Source: Cycas panzhihuaensis (lineage: Eukaryota > Cycadophyta). Taken from it: 64,000 nucleotides of DNA. Both the position numbers and the translations under genes were made by a program. A model generated the notes under the pieces. It searched no databases. It was not told where the DNA came from and worked only from the letters and a program-made list of their open reading frames with translations. The stretch lies in NCBI GenBank assembly GCA_023213395.1, contig CM041465.1, positions 243,791,741 through 243,855,740 on the forward strand, in the 5' to 3' direction. Positions within the stretch are counted from its first letter, which is position 1, and every line of letters starts with the position of its first letter. Shown piece by piece: positions 1 to 9,585 of this stretch.

Positions 1-89
1 ATCTCCCATGATGGTTTCATATTATTGAATCCTTTTCACCTATCGATTCTGTCAGCACTTTCTCTACCAAGACCTCCATTCTTTTTGTC

Positions 90-512
90 ATGGCATTACT
101 TATCTTCACCGATGGCAGAAGCTGCGATAACCCATGCCCTTCTTCCACCATGTGGATTCTCCTTGACCCTTCCAAATATGACTTTATGAGTTCTAGTATC
201 TTCCTTCTCGAGGCCACCAATAACGAAGGTGAGCACACAGTTGTTATTGAGGCCCTTACCGATCCACTCTGCTTCTACTTTGGATCCATCATCCTCTTCT
301 GCGACTCTCAAGTTGTGGTATCCCATCTCACCCAGGTTTACCAAGTGTGGTACCCATGCCCGAGAGCCCTCGCCTTAACTACCAGGTCCTTATTGGCTTG
401 TTTCCCATCTGTTGAGATCCATCACATTCCTCAAGCTCTCAATGCTGAGGCAGACAGCCTGGTTCATCTTGTCCTTGAGCTTCACATCCCTCTTCTTATC
501 GACCCATCTTGA
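90..512 (+). CDS. Archaeal-type RNase H (aRNH) of Tat element, intact 140-aa frame
   Basis: This frame encodes an RNase H-fold protein thought to remove RNA from RNA/DNA hybrids during reverse transcription. Visible motifs are FTDG near the N-terminus, EATNNEGEH at residues 41-49, FCDSQVV around 70-76 and NAEADSLV at 118-125. They supply the four acidic catalytic positions D8, E48, D72 and D122. The ATG start is chosen because the A and H copies also have ATG there and all three frames are exactly 423 nt including the stop. It stands apart from pol, after the integrase and opposite-strand gene in the family plan. It is the only copy here with no stop and a full catalytic set. Expression is not shown; an internal start or fusion by readthrough from upstream cannot be excluded. 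Confidence 0.8.
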   Translation: MALLIFTDGRSCDNPCPSSTMWILLDPSKYDFMSSSIFLLEATNNEGEHTVVIEALTDPLCFYFGSIILFCDSQVVVSHLTQVYQVWYPCPRALALTTRSLLACFPSVEIHHIPQALNAEADSLVHLVLELHIPLLIDPS

Positions 513-1000
513 GAGACTTGTCTGGTTAGCTAGGTGCCCAAGTCTTAGGTCATCTTGTACTTCGTAGTGATCAATTTGTACCTTCAAAAGTTGATTGCTA
601 ATGAGGTTAAACTATGGCGACTACTAGGTTTGTTTCCTTACTTTACTCTCAGTATCTTTCTTCATACACAACTCTCACTACTCTTGACTTACATCTGTAT
701 ATAGCACTTTGTTCATGACATCTGTTTGATCCTATATGCGGTATTCACCACCCTTCCATTGTACTCTTGCAATGGGGGCATCCCCCTCATCTACTATCAT
801 TGTCTGTTGACTACAATGACATATAGGCAGCTCCTATATTGTCTTAGCCTTACCTCTACACCCACACATTCTACCATGACACTCGCCATCACCTTTGGCT
901 CACACCAACGTTATGTTTATTTGTATATATAGATGCTACTAACAATGTGTTGCCAGCATTTATTATCACATTATGTCTCTGATCTAGTGGCTTTTTCGCT
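513..1000 (+). other. Noncoding 3' region of element B
   Basis: This is the stretch between the RNase H stop codon and the polypurine tract. It aligns with 20456-20881 of A and, on the minus strand, with about 47487-47895 of H, for example at the shared 'gaggttaaactat' segment. No domain is recognisable in the short frames here. Confidence 0.6.
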
Positions 1001-1010
1001 AAGGGGGTAG
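1001..1010 (+). other. Polypurine tract of element B
   Basis: AAGGGGGTAG lies directly before the LTR start TGTTTCC. A has AAGGAGGTAG at the same place and H has a similar G-rich tract. This is the expected primer for plus-strand DNA synthesis. Confidence 0.75.
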
Positions 1011-1562
1011 TGTTTCCTGGCTATCAGGAATGGGTTTTTGGCAAGTCAACTCAGCAGGTATGCTTCTAGTCTTTGCTTCTGCTACTTCTCTAGAAAGGTA
1101 AATCGAAGCATCTATCTTCACTACATGACTGATTGATACATTTGAGTGATCATCTTGTATCTGATGCTTGATCACACTATTGGACACTCTTTTAGCCTAT
1201 GACGATCTACAGGATATGCATCCCCATGGCACTCCATAACCCTCCTATACACTTCCATGTTGTCTTAAGTGTCGCCTAGCTTGTGTGATTCATTTACACC
1301 CTCATCGCCACATCAGAGCTCCTAACACCTCGCTAGGAGTGATTGGCCTCTTTTACCTACTTGCCGATATCCTAGGAATCCTATCTCTTTGGTGCCCCAT
1401 CTAGTCTAGGTTATTTCCTCACTATGACTGTCCCCCGGCCATATGGATAGGGGGGGCAGCCCCTCCTAGGCCTGGGGTACCCTTTTTTAGAGCTCCCAAC
1501 ATTCCTTTTTCCTTGTGTTTTGCATTCTGTCACTGCACCTTGACAAATATCATGGTACTATG

Positions 1563-1590
1563 GTAAACTTCATGGTACCATGAAGTTTAC
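1563..1590. promoter_or_regulatory. Perfect 28-bp palindrome upstream of LTR promoter
   Basis: The left half reads GTAAACTTCATGGT and the right half is its exact reverse complement; the centre falls between 1576 and 1577. Flanking bases repeat the same words (a further 'catggtactatgg' to the left). Related, less perfect arrays lie at matching places in the other Tat LTRs here (7065-7130, 21400-21450, 46918-46972, 61263-61325, and 4605-4665 in fragment C). A regulatory role is inferred from position and conservation. Confidence 0.6.
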
Positions 1591-1725
1591 TATGGGGCAA
1601 CTGTCATAAATTATTTTTTTTAATATGCCATGGTAATTTTCATATTTTTCTTGAAATTGCCACGTGGCTTAGTCACACCCTGAGTCTTAGCCTAACCCTA
1701 ATCATCTAATTAAGCTAGGGTTAGG

Positions 1726-1732
1726 TATAAAA
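1726..1732 (+). promoter_or_regulatory. TATA box of LTR B
   Basis: TATAAAA follows a 'gggttagg' motif. Element A has 'gggttaggat' then TATATAT at the same place in both LTRs. This is the likely start-site signal for the genomic transcript. Confidence 0.6.
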
Positions 1733-4108
1733 CCCAAAAAGACTTTATTTTCCCTCTCTTCTTCCATTTATTCTCCTCTCCTCTTCAACTCTCACAAGTG
1801 ATTTTCTATAGGAGCACCTTGTAACATCTAAGATACCTATGTCCCAACCTAAGATTTGCCTTCTCCAGCTTAGATCTACAGTAGCAGGCTCAAGAACAAG
1901 CTTCTCCAAGTAAGGATATGCTCCAAGTCTCACCTCCACATGTAATCATCAAGTTTCTCCAAGCTTCTCTTCAGGTTTCATAGCCTTTATAGGGATCCAC
2001 CTACAAGCTTCATAGAATTATCCTTTTCTGCCATTTTCTCAGGTAGACCTACCACCAGTTTGGTCATAGTAGGTACTACTTTATATTTATTCCATTTTGT
2101 TCCTTTTAGCTTCCCTAAAAGAGATTAGATTACCTTGAATACTTTTCTTTTCACAGTTTTTCCATCACATACAGGAGATATCCCCTCCATCATTCCCTAT
2201 TTTTCCCCCTACCTTTCTTCTCTCTCCTAGTTTCTCCAAGGAGTCTATGAGGAGAGGTCCTAAAAGGGTGAGAGAAAGGAGCTAAGGTAGGTTCCGCACC
2301 CAACTAAGCCTACTCCTCAAGGGCAACCCCCTTCTCTGCTTTTCCTCCTCCTCCCTTGTGCCTTTCTTGGGTTACCAGGGAGTTCTTGGAAGAAGGCCAT
2401 CATTGGTATCAGTGTATGCAGCCCCTTCCTATGTTGGTTCCAAGCCTAAGTGCCTCACATGGGTAGAGATTCTGTCCCTTAGTTGTGTCACATATCATCT
2501 TTGGATGTTGGCTTGGTCAAAAGTTGGAAAACATTGCACTTTGCAACATCGACAATATTTACAAACCTTGAGCAACCTATTTCTCTCACTGTTAGCTGCT
2601 ACTTAGGCTATCCCAATTTGTTGTTCATGCACTTGGGGATAGCATGGAGGTGTGTACATTATATACTTATCCATTCTGAGGCTAACCATCCATGTCCTTT
2701 GTCTTGTCTTACTTGTATTGAGGAGATTAGAAGTTGTTTACCTAGTTAGAGATTTACTTTGATTAAAGTAATTTGCTTGTAATATTTTGGGTACTTTGTA
2801 TCTATATATATATATCTATTTGGCATCCTATAAGCTGCTTGGAAAAGGGTGGATCACCTTTGTGATTATAGATTTCTCTACGTCACTCATGGAGAAGGAA
2901 GAAATGCTTCAATCTGGGTACATCTATTACTTCCTTTTTCTTGGTTATTTCCATTTCTAGCATAGTCTTTTCCTTTATTTTCTTGCCTTTTCCTTTTAAT
3001 TCAGGGAAGGTAAAGGAGCCCCAATGCTATAGCTCTACATTGCCTGTGTGTTGGGAAAGGAAAAGGAGAAGCAAGTGTGGTGCAAGATGACATACTTATT
3101 TTAGCTACATAACCCTCTAGGTATGTCGCCCTCCTCTCTTCATAGCTCTTTTTCTTTTCTTGTTCTTTTAAGCTTACTTGCTTACATAATCAAAACATAA
3201 AAGGAAAAGAGAAAAGGAACTAATTTGCATCTATCATTTTCATATGCATGTTATGTTTTTATTCTTAGGAAATAACATGAGATAGGAACTATACCCTCCC
3301 TCTTTCCATTTGGTTGTATACAACACTTTTAGGCTTTGCATCTTTGCAATACATGTTTGTGCTTGATTGATTGTCTTCTTCAGTCCCTATTCTCTCATTT
3401 AAAGCAAAAAGAGAGTGAGTACTTACATTTGAGAGTAAACGAGAGTATATTTGTTATTCATATATAATTTTCTTTGTCTCTTATTTACACATACAACTAG
3501 TTAGATATCATTTCACCATCATACATTAGAGGTTGACCCCTCCACACATAGGATGATGAAAGCTTCTTTTGCCATAGTCTTTTATTCCCCCAAACTCACT
3601 TTAGGTGGGTTAGCCTAAGGAGGATTTGTCCCCTAATGCATCTTCCTCTAGCTCCATTACACCCATATTAACTAAATAATCTTGACATCTTCTCCTTTGG
3701 GTTGGTCCCGTGTGCGAGGTGGTTATCTAACACCACCTTTGCAAGCGTGTAACTCCCGTGTCACTTGCCTATACATATTCCATTCCTATGTCTTCATCTT
3801 CCATGAGGATCCATTTCCTCGTTGGGTCTTCCCCTTTCCTTCTGGCCATCCAAAGGCGAGAAGACCTAGGTCTTGAGGTTACTCAGGAAACTGAGGATTT
3901 TCCTTATTCTTGCTACCCTCAAAACCAAAATTGAGTTACCTAGAGGGAGTTGTGCATCATTCGTGGGTCCTAAACTTATGTTCCGATGCATAGATGCCCT
4001 ATGCGAGTGATTTCTCTCACTTGTTGGATTGACCCTATATTTTGGAGCCTTCTGTTGACTAACCTAATCCTAACCAAGTGTAGTTACCATCTCATAGATG
4101 TGATTCTA

Positions 4109-5195
4109 GAAAGAAAGGAGCAAATGTAGATCTATAGATACCTAGTAAGGATAGATCTGAGGTAGATCTACTAGACAAATAGACTGAAGAGGAGGTTCCC
4201 TTTAGGAGATTGCTAGAAAATCCTTGTAATACCATAGAAACAAAGCATAACTTGTAGAAGAAATGATGCTCAAGTCTTGGTAAACCACTTGGAATATGGA
4301 TCCATCTCAACAAGCCCTACTACAAATTTGTAACTCACATTTTTTGACTTGTAGGAACTTATAGCTAGAGTGTGGAGCAAGTACAACAAGGTTGGAGCTT
4401 ATTCAAAACCTTTTTTAGAAGAAAGGAGGAAGAAGAGAGTAATAAGAAGAATAAATTGAGTAAAAATTTGGGTTTTTAAACCCAAACCTAACTCAATGGG
4501 TGATTAGGGTTCACCCTAGGTAGGAAACAACCCAATGCCATATGGAAATTTCACATTTAATATGAAATTATCCATGGCCAGATAAAAAGAGGATTTTGAA
4601 CAGTCACACCATGGCAAACTTCGTGGTACCACAGAGTTTGTAGTGGTACCACAAAGTTTATAGCCGTGCGGCCAGAACTAAGATAAAATAAGAAAGGGAG
4701 AAGCTTGAGGGCTCTTAATAAGGGGGTCTTAGACCCTAAAGAGGTAATAATGTAGTGTCAATGAGTTAAAGAGGGCCATGGGACATAGAAGGACCATGGT
4801 AGGTAGGAAAATGATGGTCAAGGACTCTGAAAAGAGACAAGTAGTGCATAACGACGACAACTAGGCCTAGGTGGGCTACTAGGGGTTATGTCACACCAAG
4901 AAGTGATGAAAGATGGGCTACGGGAACCAAAAGTTCTTGGGGACATTATGGAGACATGGCAGAGGGTCGTAGGGTACTATGAGATGTGTATCTTGAGTCA
5001 TCATAGGCTAAGGTATTAAGATGCTACATGCATAAGCAAACAATGCATAGTGATCACACAATCAACCAATCAACGTATAACATGCTTTTATCAACACCCT
5101 CATGGAATCTTAAAGCCAATGGGAATGGGGATAGAAGCATACTTGCACTTACCTAAGTTGAGTCACCCATGTCCATTTTCAGTAGCTGAAAAATA
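4109..5195 (-). repeat. LTR fragment C, same family, inverted
   Basis: Read on the minus strand, this begins at 5195 with a decayed copy of the Tat LTR start (…CAGCTACTGAAAATGGACATGG). It then passes through the palindrome array (4665-4605) and a 'cctaatcaccc…aacccaaa' promoter region matching 1690-1740. It stops where LTR B ends, so B probably inserted into this LTR and the rest of C lies left of the window. Its right edge abuts the integrase remains of element D. Confidence 0.65.
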
Positions 5196-5790
5196 AGAGG
5201 TAATATGGGAAAGATTTCAAATGATGAATTAAAAATTCTTGTGTGAGATGCTTTATTATTTTATTAAGAAAGTTACTTCCCTGATCAAAGATAATTTCTA
5301 AGGGACAACCAAATCAAATGATTGTAATTTCATATAAAAATTAGATTGTGCTTTGCACATTACATGTCTTCATCATTTTTTCTTCAGTCTATTTTATTAA
5401 AAAATCTATAGCTATCAAATTATATACTATATTTGTGCACCTAATTAGTGGACTAATAGGCCTAATAAAATCTAATCCCCATTTTTCAAATGGAGTTTAG
5501 GCTAATATAGGACATAAGAGTATAAAATAATTTCTTGTCAGCTTCCCCACTTGCTGGTATGCATCACAACTATGAACCTATTTTTTAACATCTTAAAAAA
5601 TGGTTGGCCACCAAAGTCCTGCCAATAATTTTCTTGATTGCGGGCTTGGTACCTTAGTATCTTACTACAACTCCCTCGCGAGCCTCTCAAATGATAGTTT
5701 CAACTTCATACTTCATTATGCACCTTCTTAGAACTTGATCTAGTCCCAACTTGTATAACATTCCCTGAACTAGATGCAAGGGAAAGGTTT
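5196..5790 (-). pseudogene. Element D integrase remnant (Ty3/gypsy)
   Basis: On the minus strand a decayed integrase core is readable: PFEKWGLDFI (first catalytic Asp region), followed by an IAIDFLIK-like stretch and FGCPLEIIFDQG (second Asp region). Many stops and some shifts break it. The catalytic Glu region is missing because fragment C cuts in at 5195. The order continues from the RNase H and RT remains to the right, as expected for gypsy-type pol on this strand. Confidence 0.65.
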
Positions 5791-6554
5791 TTTTGATGAA
5801 ACTATGTTGTTCTACTTATTCCATTCCCTACGATGTCTATCATGTCACCAAGTATTATGTAATATCTTTGTACCATTTAGGGATTACTTCAATGAAGAAT
5901 AATTTCATGTCTGGGAAATCATCTTGGATTCCTATTGCCAATTCTCCCTCTACTTCCCTTGATAACAAATCTTGGATTGTATGATTTACCTTCTTTTTAA
6001 CTATGATTTTAAAATTAAATTCTTGAAACAACATGATCCACCTATTGATTCTCCCTTGTAATATAGGTTTATTAATTAAATATTAAAGGGCTTGATGATC
6101 TATAAAAAAAATAAATGGATTAGCTAGTAAATAATGTTTGAATTTTTAAAGAGTATACACCATGCCTAAGACTTCTCATTCCATCACTGAATAGTTTTAC
6201 TTTACCTTTATGAACTTCTAACATGTAAAGTAGATTGGTAAGTTCATTTTATTACATTCTAGCTATGATAATATACATGAAGAAGCATTGACATGTACAT
6301 GGAATGACTTATCCTTATTCAAAAATCTGAGGATTGGTGCTTGGGCTATTTTTATTTTGAATAATTCAAATACAAGTTATTGATGTAACTTCTACTACCA
6401 TCAAATCTTCTTTTTTACCAAAATTTCTAGGGGATTAACTATCTGAGCATAGTTTATTATAAACTTATGATAGTACCCAGTCATTCCTATGAATCTTTTA
6501 ACCTATCTCTCCATCTTTGGTACTAGAAAATTTAGGATTATTGCTACCTTGTTG
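5791..6554 (-). pseudogene. Element D RT C-terminus and RNase H remnant
   Basis: Reading leftward on the minus strand, the frame resumes exactly where D's RT breaks at 23594: NKVAII, then VKRFIGMTGYYHKFI (the conserved RT-thumb/connection motif of Ty3/gypsy pol) and YAQIVNPL. Further left come RNase H words such as a 'YSLKIQTLFTS…IYFFYRSSSPL' remnant, then the linker to integrase. The sequence is AT-rich and full of stops. It is the left half of a gene split by element A. Confidence 0.7.
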
Positions 6555-6559
6555 GGATT
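6555..6559 (+). repeat. Left target-site duplication of element A
   Basis: GGATT here pairs with GGATC at 23589-23593, one transition apart. Removing element A and one copy restores the D reading frame across Asp-Pro to Asn-Lys, which supports this junction. Confidence 0.75.
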
Positions 6560-7064
6560 TGTTTCCCAGCTACCAGGAATGGATATGGATAGGTCGACTC
6601 AAATAAGCATAGGTATGCTTCTTCCTTTTCACCTTTGTTGTTTCTTTGGAAAGGTAGATAAAAGCATTGCATCATTGCATGATTAACTGTTACATTTGAG
6701 TGGTCATTCTGCATCCATTGCTTGATCATGCTGCTTGTCATACTTTTTAGCCTATGACGACCTACGGGACCTACCTTTCCACAAGGTAGGCATCTCCATG
6801 GCACTCTACGACCCTCCGCGCTACCTCCATGTCACTTCATGCCTCGCTTAGTTGGTATGGTCTGCTCATACCCTGATCCTGTGTCCTCATCATGATATTT
6901 CTAGGATTTCTAGCTCTTGGTGCCTCATTTGGTCTAGTTCACATGTCATCTGGACTATCCCTAGCCACCTGGATAGGAGGGCCAACCCCTCCTAGGCCTA
7001 TCACACCTCTTTCTAGGGCTCCCAAAACCTTGGCCATTGCCATTTTAGCATTCTGGTCTCACAC

Positions 7065-7130
7065 CATTGTAAACTAAGTGGTACCATGAAGTTTACTGTG
7101 GTACTGCAAAGTTTACCATGGTGTGACTAT
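7065..7130. promoter_or_regulatory. Imperfect palindrome array in LTR A
   Basis: Stacked words 'gtaaactaagtggtaccatg', 'aagtttactgtggtactgc' and 'aaagtttaccatggtg' form imperfect inverted repeats around GGTACC. They lie about 120-130 bp before the TATA box, like the perfect palindrome in LTR B. The 3' LTR has a decayed match near 21400-21450. Confidence 0.5.
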
Positions 7131-7250
7131 TGCACTTTGTTTTTTTTATCCGCCATGGTAATTCTCACTTTTTTCATGGAATGACCATATGGATAAGTGA
7201 CCAAAACAGCCTTATTCGCATCCTAATTGTTCGATTAGGGTTAGGATAAG

Positions 7251-7257
7251 TATATAT
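7251..7257 (+). promoter_or_regulatory. TATA box of 5' LTR A
   Basis: TATATAT follows 'gattagggttaggataag'. The 3' LTR has the same arrangement at 21581-21587. Confidence 0.6.
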
Positions 7258-9383
7258 CCTGAAAAGTTCCTTATTTCATATCTCTTGACTCTCAAACATC
7301 ATGTTCTACTACTGCAATTCTGCTCTCTTCCTCCTCTCCTTCACAGGTATGCATGTAACTCTATGTTTTCTACCATTCCAACTCAGGATCTTCCTGCAAA
7401 AACTCTATTACGTGGTGGGAGACCCTCCTCCAAGCATTTCCAAGCAAGATCTCTTTGGTTCCCCCTCAATTTCGCCCAGCAAGTGTCTTCTACAACTCCA
7501 CTTTGGGAAATACCCTGCTAACCTTGTAGGACCTGCCCTCCTCTGTTGGTTGTAGGCGTAGATCTGCCCTCAACTCAGCCCAACAGGTACCCCTTACCTT
7601 GTTTTCATGTTTTAGCATATATTTACTCCATTATATCCTATTTGAAAGTGTATTTTTTCTTCTCTTTTATCCCTTAGTTGTAGAAAGGATTGCTCTTCCT
7701 TGTGTTTAGTTTTATATATCTTGATTTCCTTCCTATTTCTCCAATGGTTTTTTCTTCAAGAAAGCTTTGGGAGAGGGCTTACAAAGATTGGGTGAAGGGA
7801 GTAAGGTGGGATCCATCCTAGTTAGACCTACTCCCAAGGGAAAACCCCTTCCCATCCTTCCTCTCTTATACCCATGCTTTCATTGAGCTAACTAGGAGTG
7901 GGTGGAATCCAAGCCTGCATTAGATATCAACATATACAACCCTTAATGCACTGATTCCAGGCCTACATTCTCTTCTTCTAGGCCTTTTCTATGCCCATAA
8001 CCTTGCTTAGCATCCATTTGGACCTTCGGCGAGGCTTGCATGGCAATTCATTATTCATAGTGACTCTGTTACCTAAGCATCTCTCCTACATCCCGCATCA
8101 TTCATCCCCATTCTTATTTGCTACTCATAGACCATCACATAACCTTCACCTTACTATATTTTGAAGCTGCATGGAGGGCCTTTAGCAGAGGGTTTTGCCA
8201 TCCTAAGGCTGCCCTTTCCTTCTTGTTTGGTATACATGATCTTTCCTTGAGAAAAGTAGAATTATTTTTAGTAGTAGCTACACTAACTTAAAATATAAAA
8301 TTTTAGCACTCATATCATATCTTTGCCTATATAGTATTTTGCAGCCCCTTCTTGGAAGGGAAAACCTCTTGTGGATGTAGTTTTGAAGCAATGTTCATGA
8401 AGAGGAAGAAAGTACGACTCCGAGTAAGCCTTCATCCTTCTTTCCTCTTCCACTTTATTTGCTTCTTAGTACGTTTACTCATTTTTTTTGCTTTTCCCAC
8501 TCTGCTTTGTCTTTTGTATGGGGAAGGTAAGGAAGCCCCTATTTTCCATACCAACTTTGGTTACACACCAACTATAGGTGAGAAGGCATACGTTGTGCAC
8601 AAGTAAGGTTCTTCATCAATTGCTCCACTTCCCGGGTACGCGTCATCTCTCTCTATCCACCCCTTTTCTTTTTATGCTCTTATCTAGTATCTATTGCATT
8701 TGCTTAATAGATCACAGAAAGGTAAAAAGGGTAATAAACTAACTACTTACATTTGCTTTGCATAAGTATGTTGTGTGCTCATTTTTATAGGAACAGGGCA
8801 TAGTAGGGACTGCATTCCTCCTCTCTTTTCCTATCTAGTCTGAAAGCACCCTTAGTTGTACTTCACTTGGCTTGCATGCTTGAATGCATATAAGACACTT
8901 GTTCCTTTTTTCTCTTAGCCTTTTGTTATTGAAAAGAAAAGAGAGAGAGGGAGAGTAGCTCTTAGTCACCCTTTTTCCCATCCCTTTCCTTGGTTAGATT
9001 TACTTTAGGCTAATTAGCCTAAAGGAAGCCTACCTACGTCTGTCTTAGGCCCTTTGCCTATACTCTTATGTCTCGTGTTCCTTTGCCATAGGAACCCCTC
9101 CTTTGAGGGTCTCTCCTCTTCCCTTCCAGCCATCCAAGGGAGGGAGGACCTTCCTCTTTGAGACCATCTAGGGTACCCCTTTGTGTATCTCCCCTCTTAG
9201 ATTTGAAAGCTATTATGAGGAAGTTGGATGCCATTCGTAGGTCCTGAACTCACGCTCCAGTGAACGAACACCCTATATAGTGTTCCCTCTTGATTATAGG
9301 TTTCCATCCATACCCCCAGCATTAGTTGTTGACCACCTCAATTCCTATCAAGCATAGTGACCATCCCGCAGAAGCGGTTCCAT

Positions 9384-9402
9384 TGGCGACCATACTGGGG
9401 AC
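9384..9402 (+). other. Primer-binding site of element A
   Basis: TGGCGACCATACTGGGGAC begins one base after the LTR end. TGG is the complement of a tRNA 3' CCA. H has the same site with one G-to-A change (59039-59021) and F a decayed one (40207-40225). The matching tRNA cannot be named with certainty; the type resembles the Asp/Arg PBS of Athila/Tat elements. Confidence 0.75.
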
Positions 9403-9585
9403 CTGCTAGCAAGGGAGCTAGTTTCTATCTCTTCATGTTGGTGCTACTACCTCTTAGTAGATTTTTCCTTTTTGTCCCTTTCATTGGGCAGCCTCAATAC
9501 ATACCTTACATTCTTCTTTCTCTTCTAACGCATTAGTGAGTTTTATATGCAACGCCTCTCATGTCACCTATGAGGTTTACCCTCA

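Larger units (their letters stand above)
1..4108 (+). mobile_element. Tat-type Ty3/gypsy element B, 3' portion
   Basis: The window opens inside the 3' end of an LTR retrotransposon. In order it shows an archaeal-type RNase H frame, a noncoding stretch, a polypurine tract and one LTR. The same order, with clear sequence similarity, closes element A (20033-23588) and, on the other strand, element H. The body of B lies upstream of the window. The last LTR bases (around 4101-4108) match the ends of the A and H LTRs in position and partly in sequence. The target duplication cannot be checked because the left end is missing. Confidence 0.85.
1011..4108 (+). repeat. 3' LTR of element B (about 3.1 kb)
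   Basis: It starts TGTTTCCTGGCTATCAGGAA, like the LTRs at 6560 and 20892, and ends near GATTCTA, the counterpart of GGTTCCA in A. It is longer than the A and H LTRs. The scattered short frames inside have no recognisable domain and differ between copies, so I treat the whole as noncoding. It contains a perfect palindrome (1563-1590) and a TATA box (1726-1732). Confidence 0.8.
6560..9382 (+). repeat. 5' LTR of element A (2823 bp)
   Basis: It runs from TGTTTCCCAGC to GCGGTTCCA and is followed after one base by the PBS. It pairs with 20892-23588 over its whole length, except for about 125 bp (roughly 7600-7725) missing from the 3' copy. Frames inside (for example 7285-7555 and 8352-8606) are not kept in the partner as protein and I do not call them genes. 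Confidence 0.9.

Noticed and set aside
7236-7250. 'ttagggttagg' before LTR TATA boxes as a telomere-repeat remnant
   Set aside because: Only about two units are present, and at the same promoter place in every copy; a telo-box-like promoter word or chance is simpler.
7285-8606. Plus-strand open frames in the 5' LTR of A (7285-7555, 8352-8606)
   Set aside because: They lie inside the LTR and resemble no domain. The 3' LTR copy at 22621-22948 keeps only part of a frame, as expected from plain sequence similarity.
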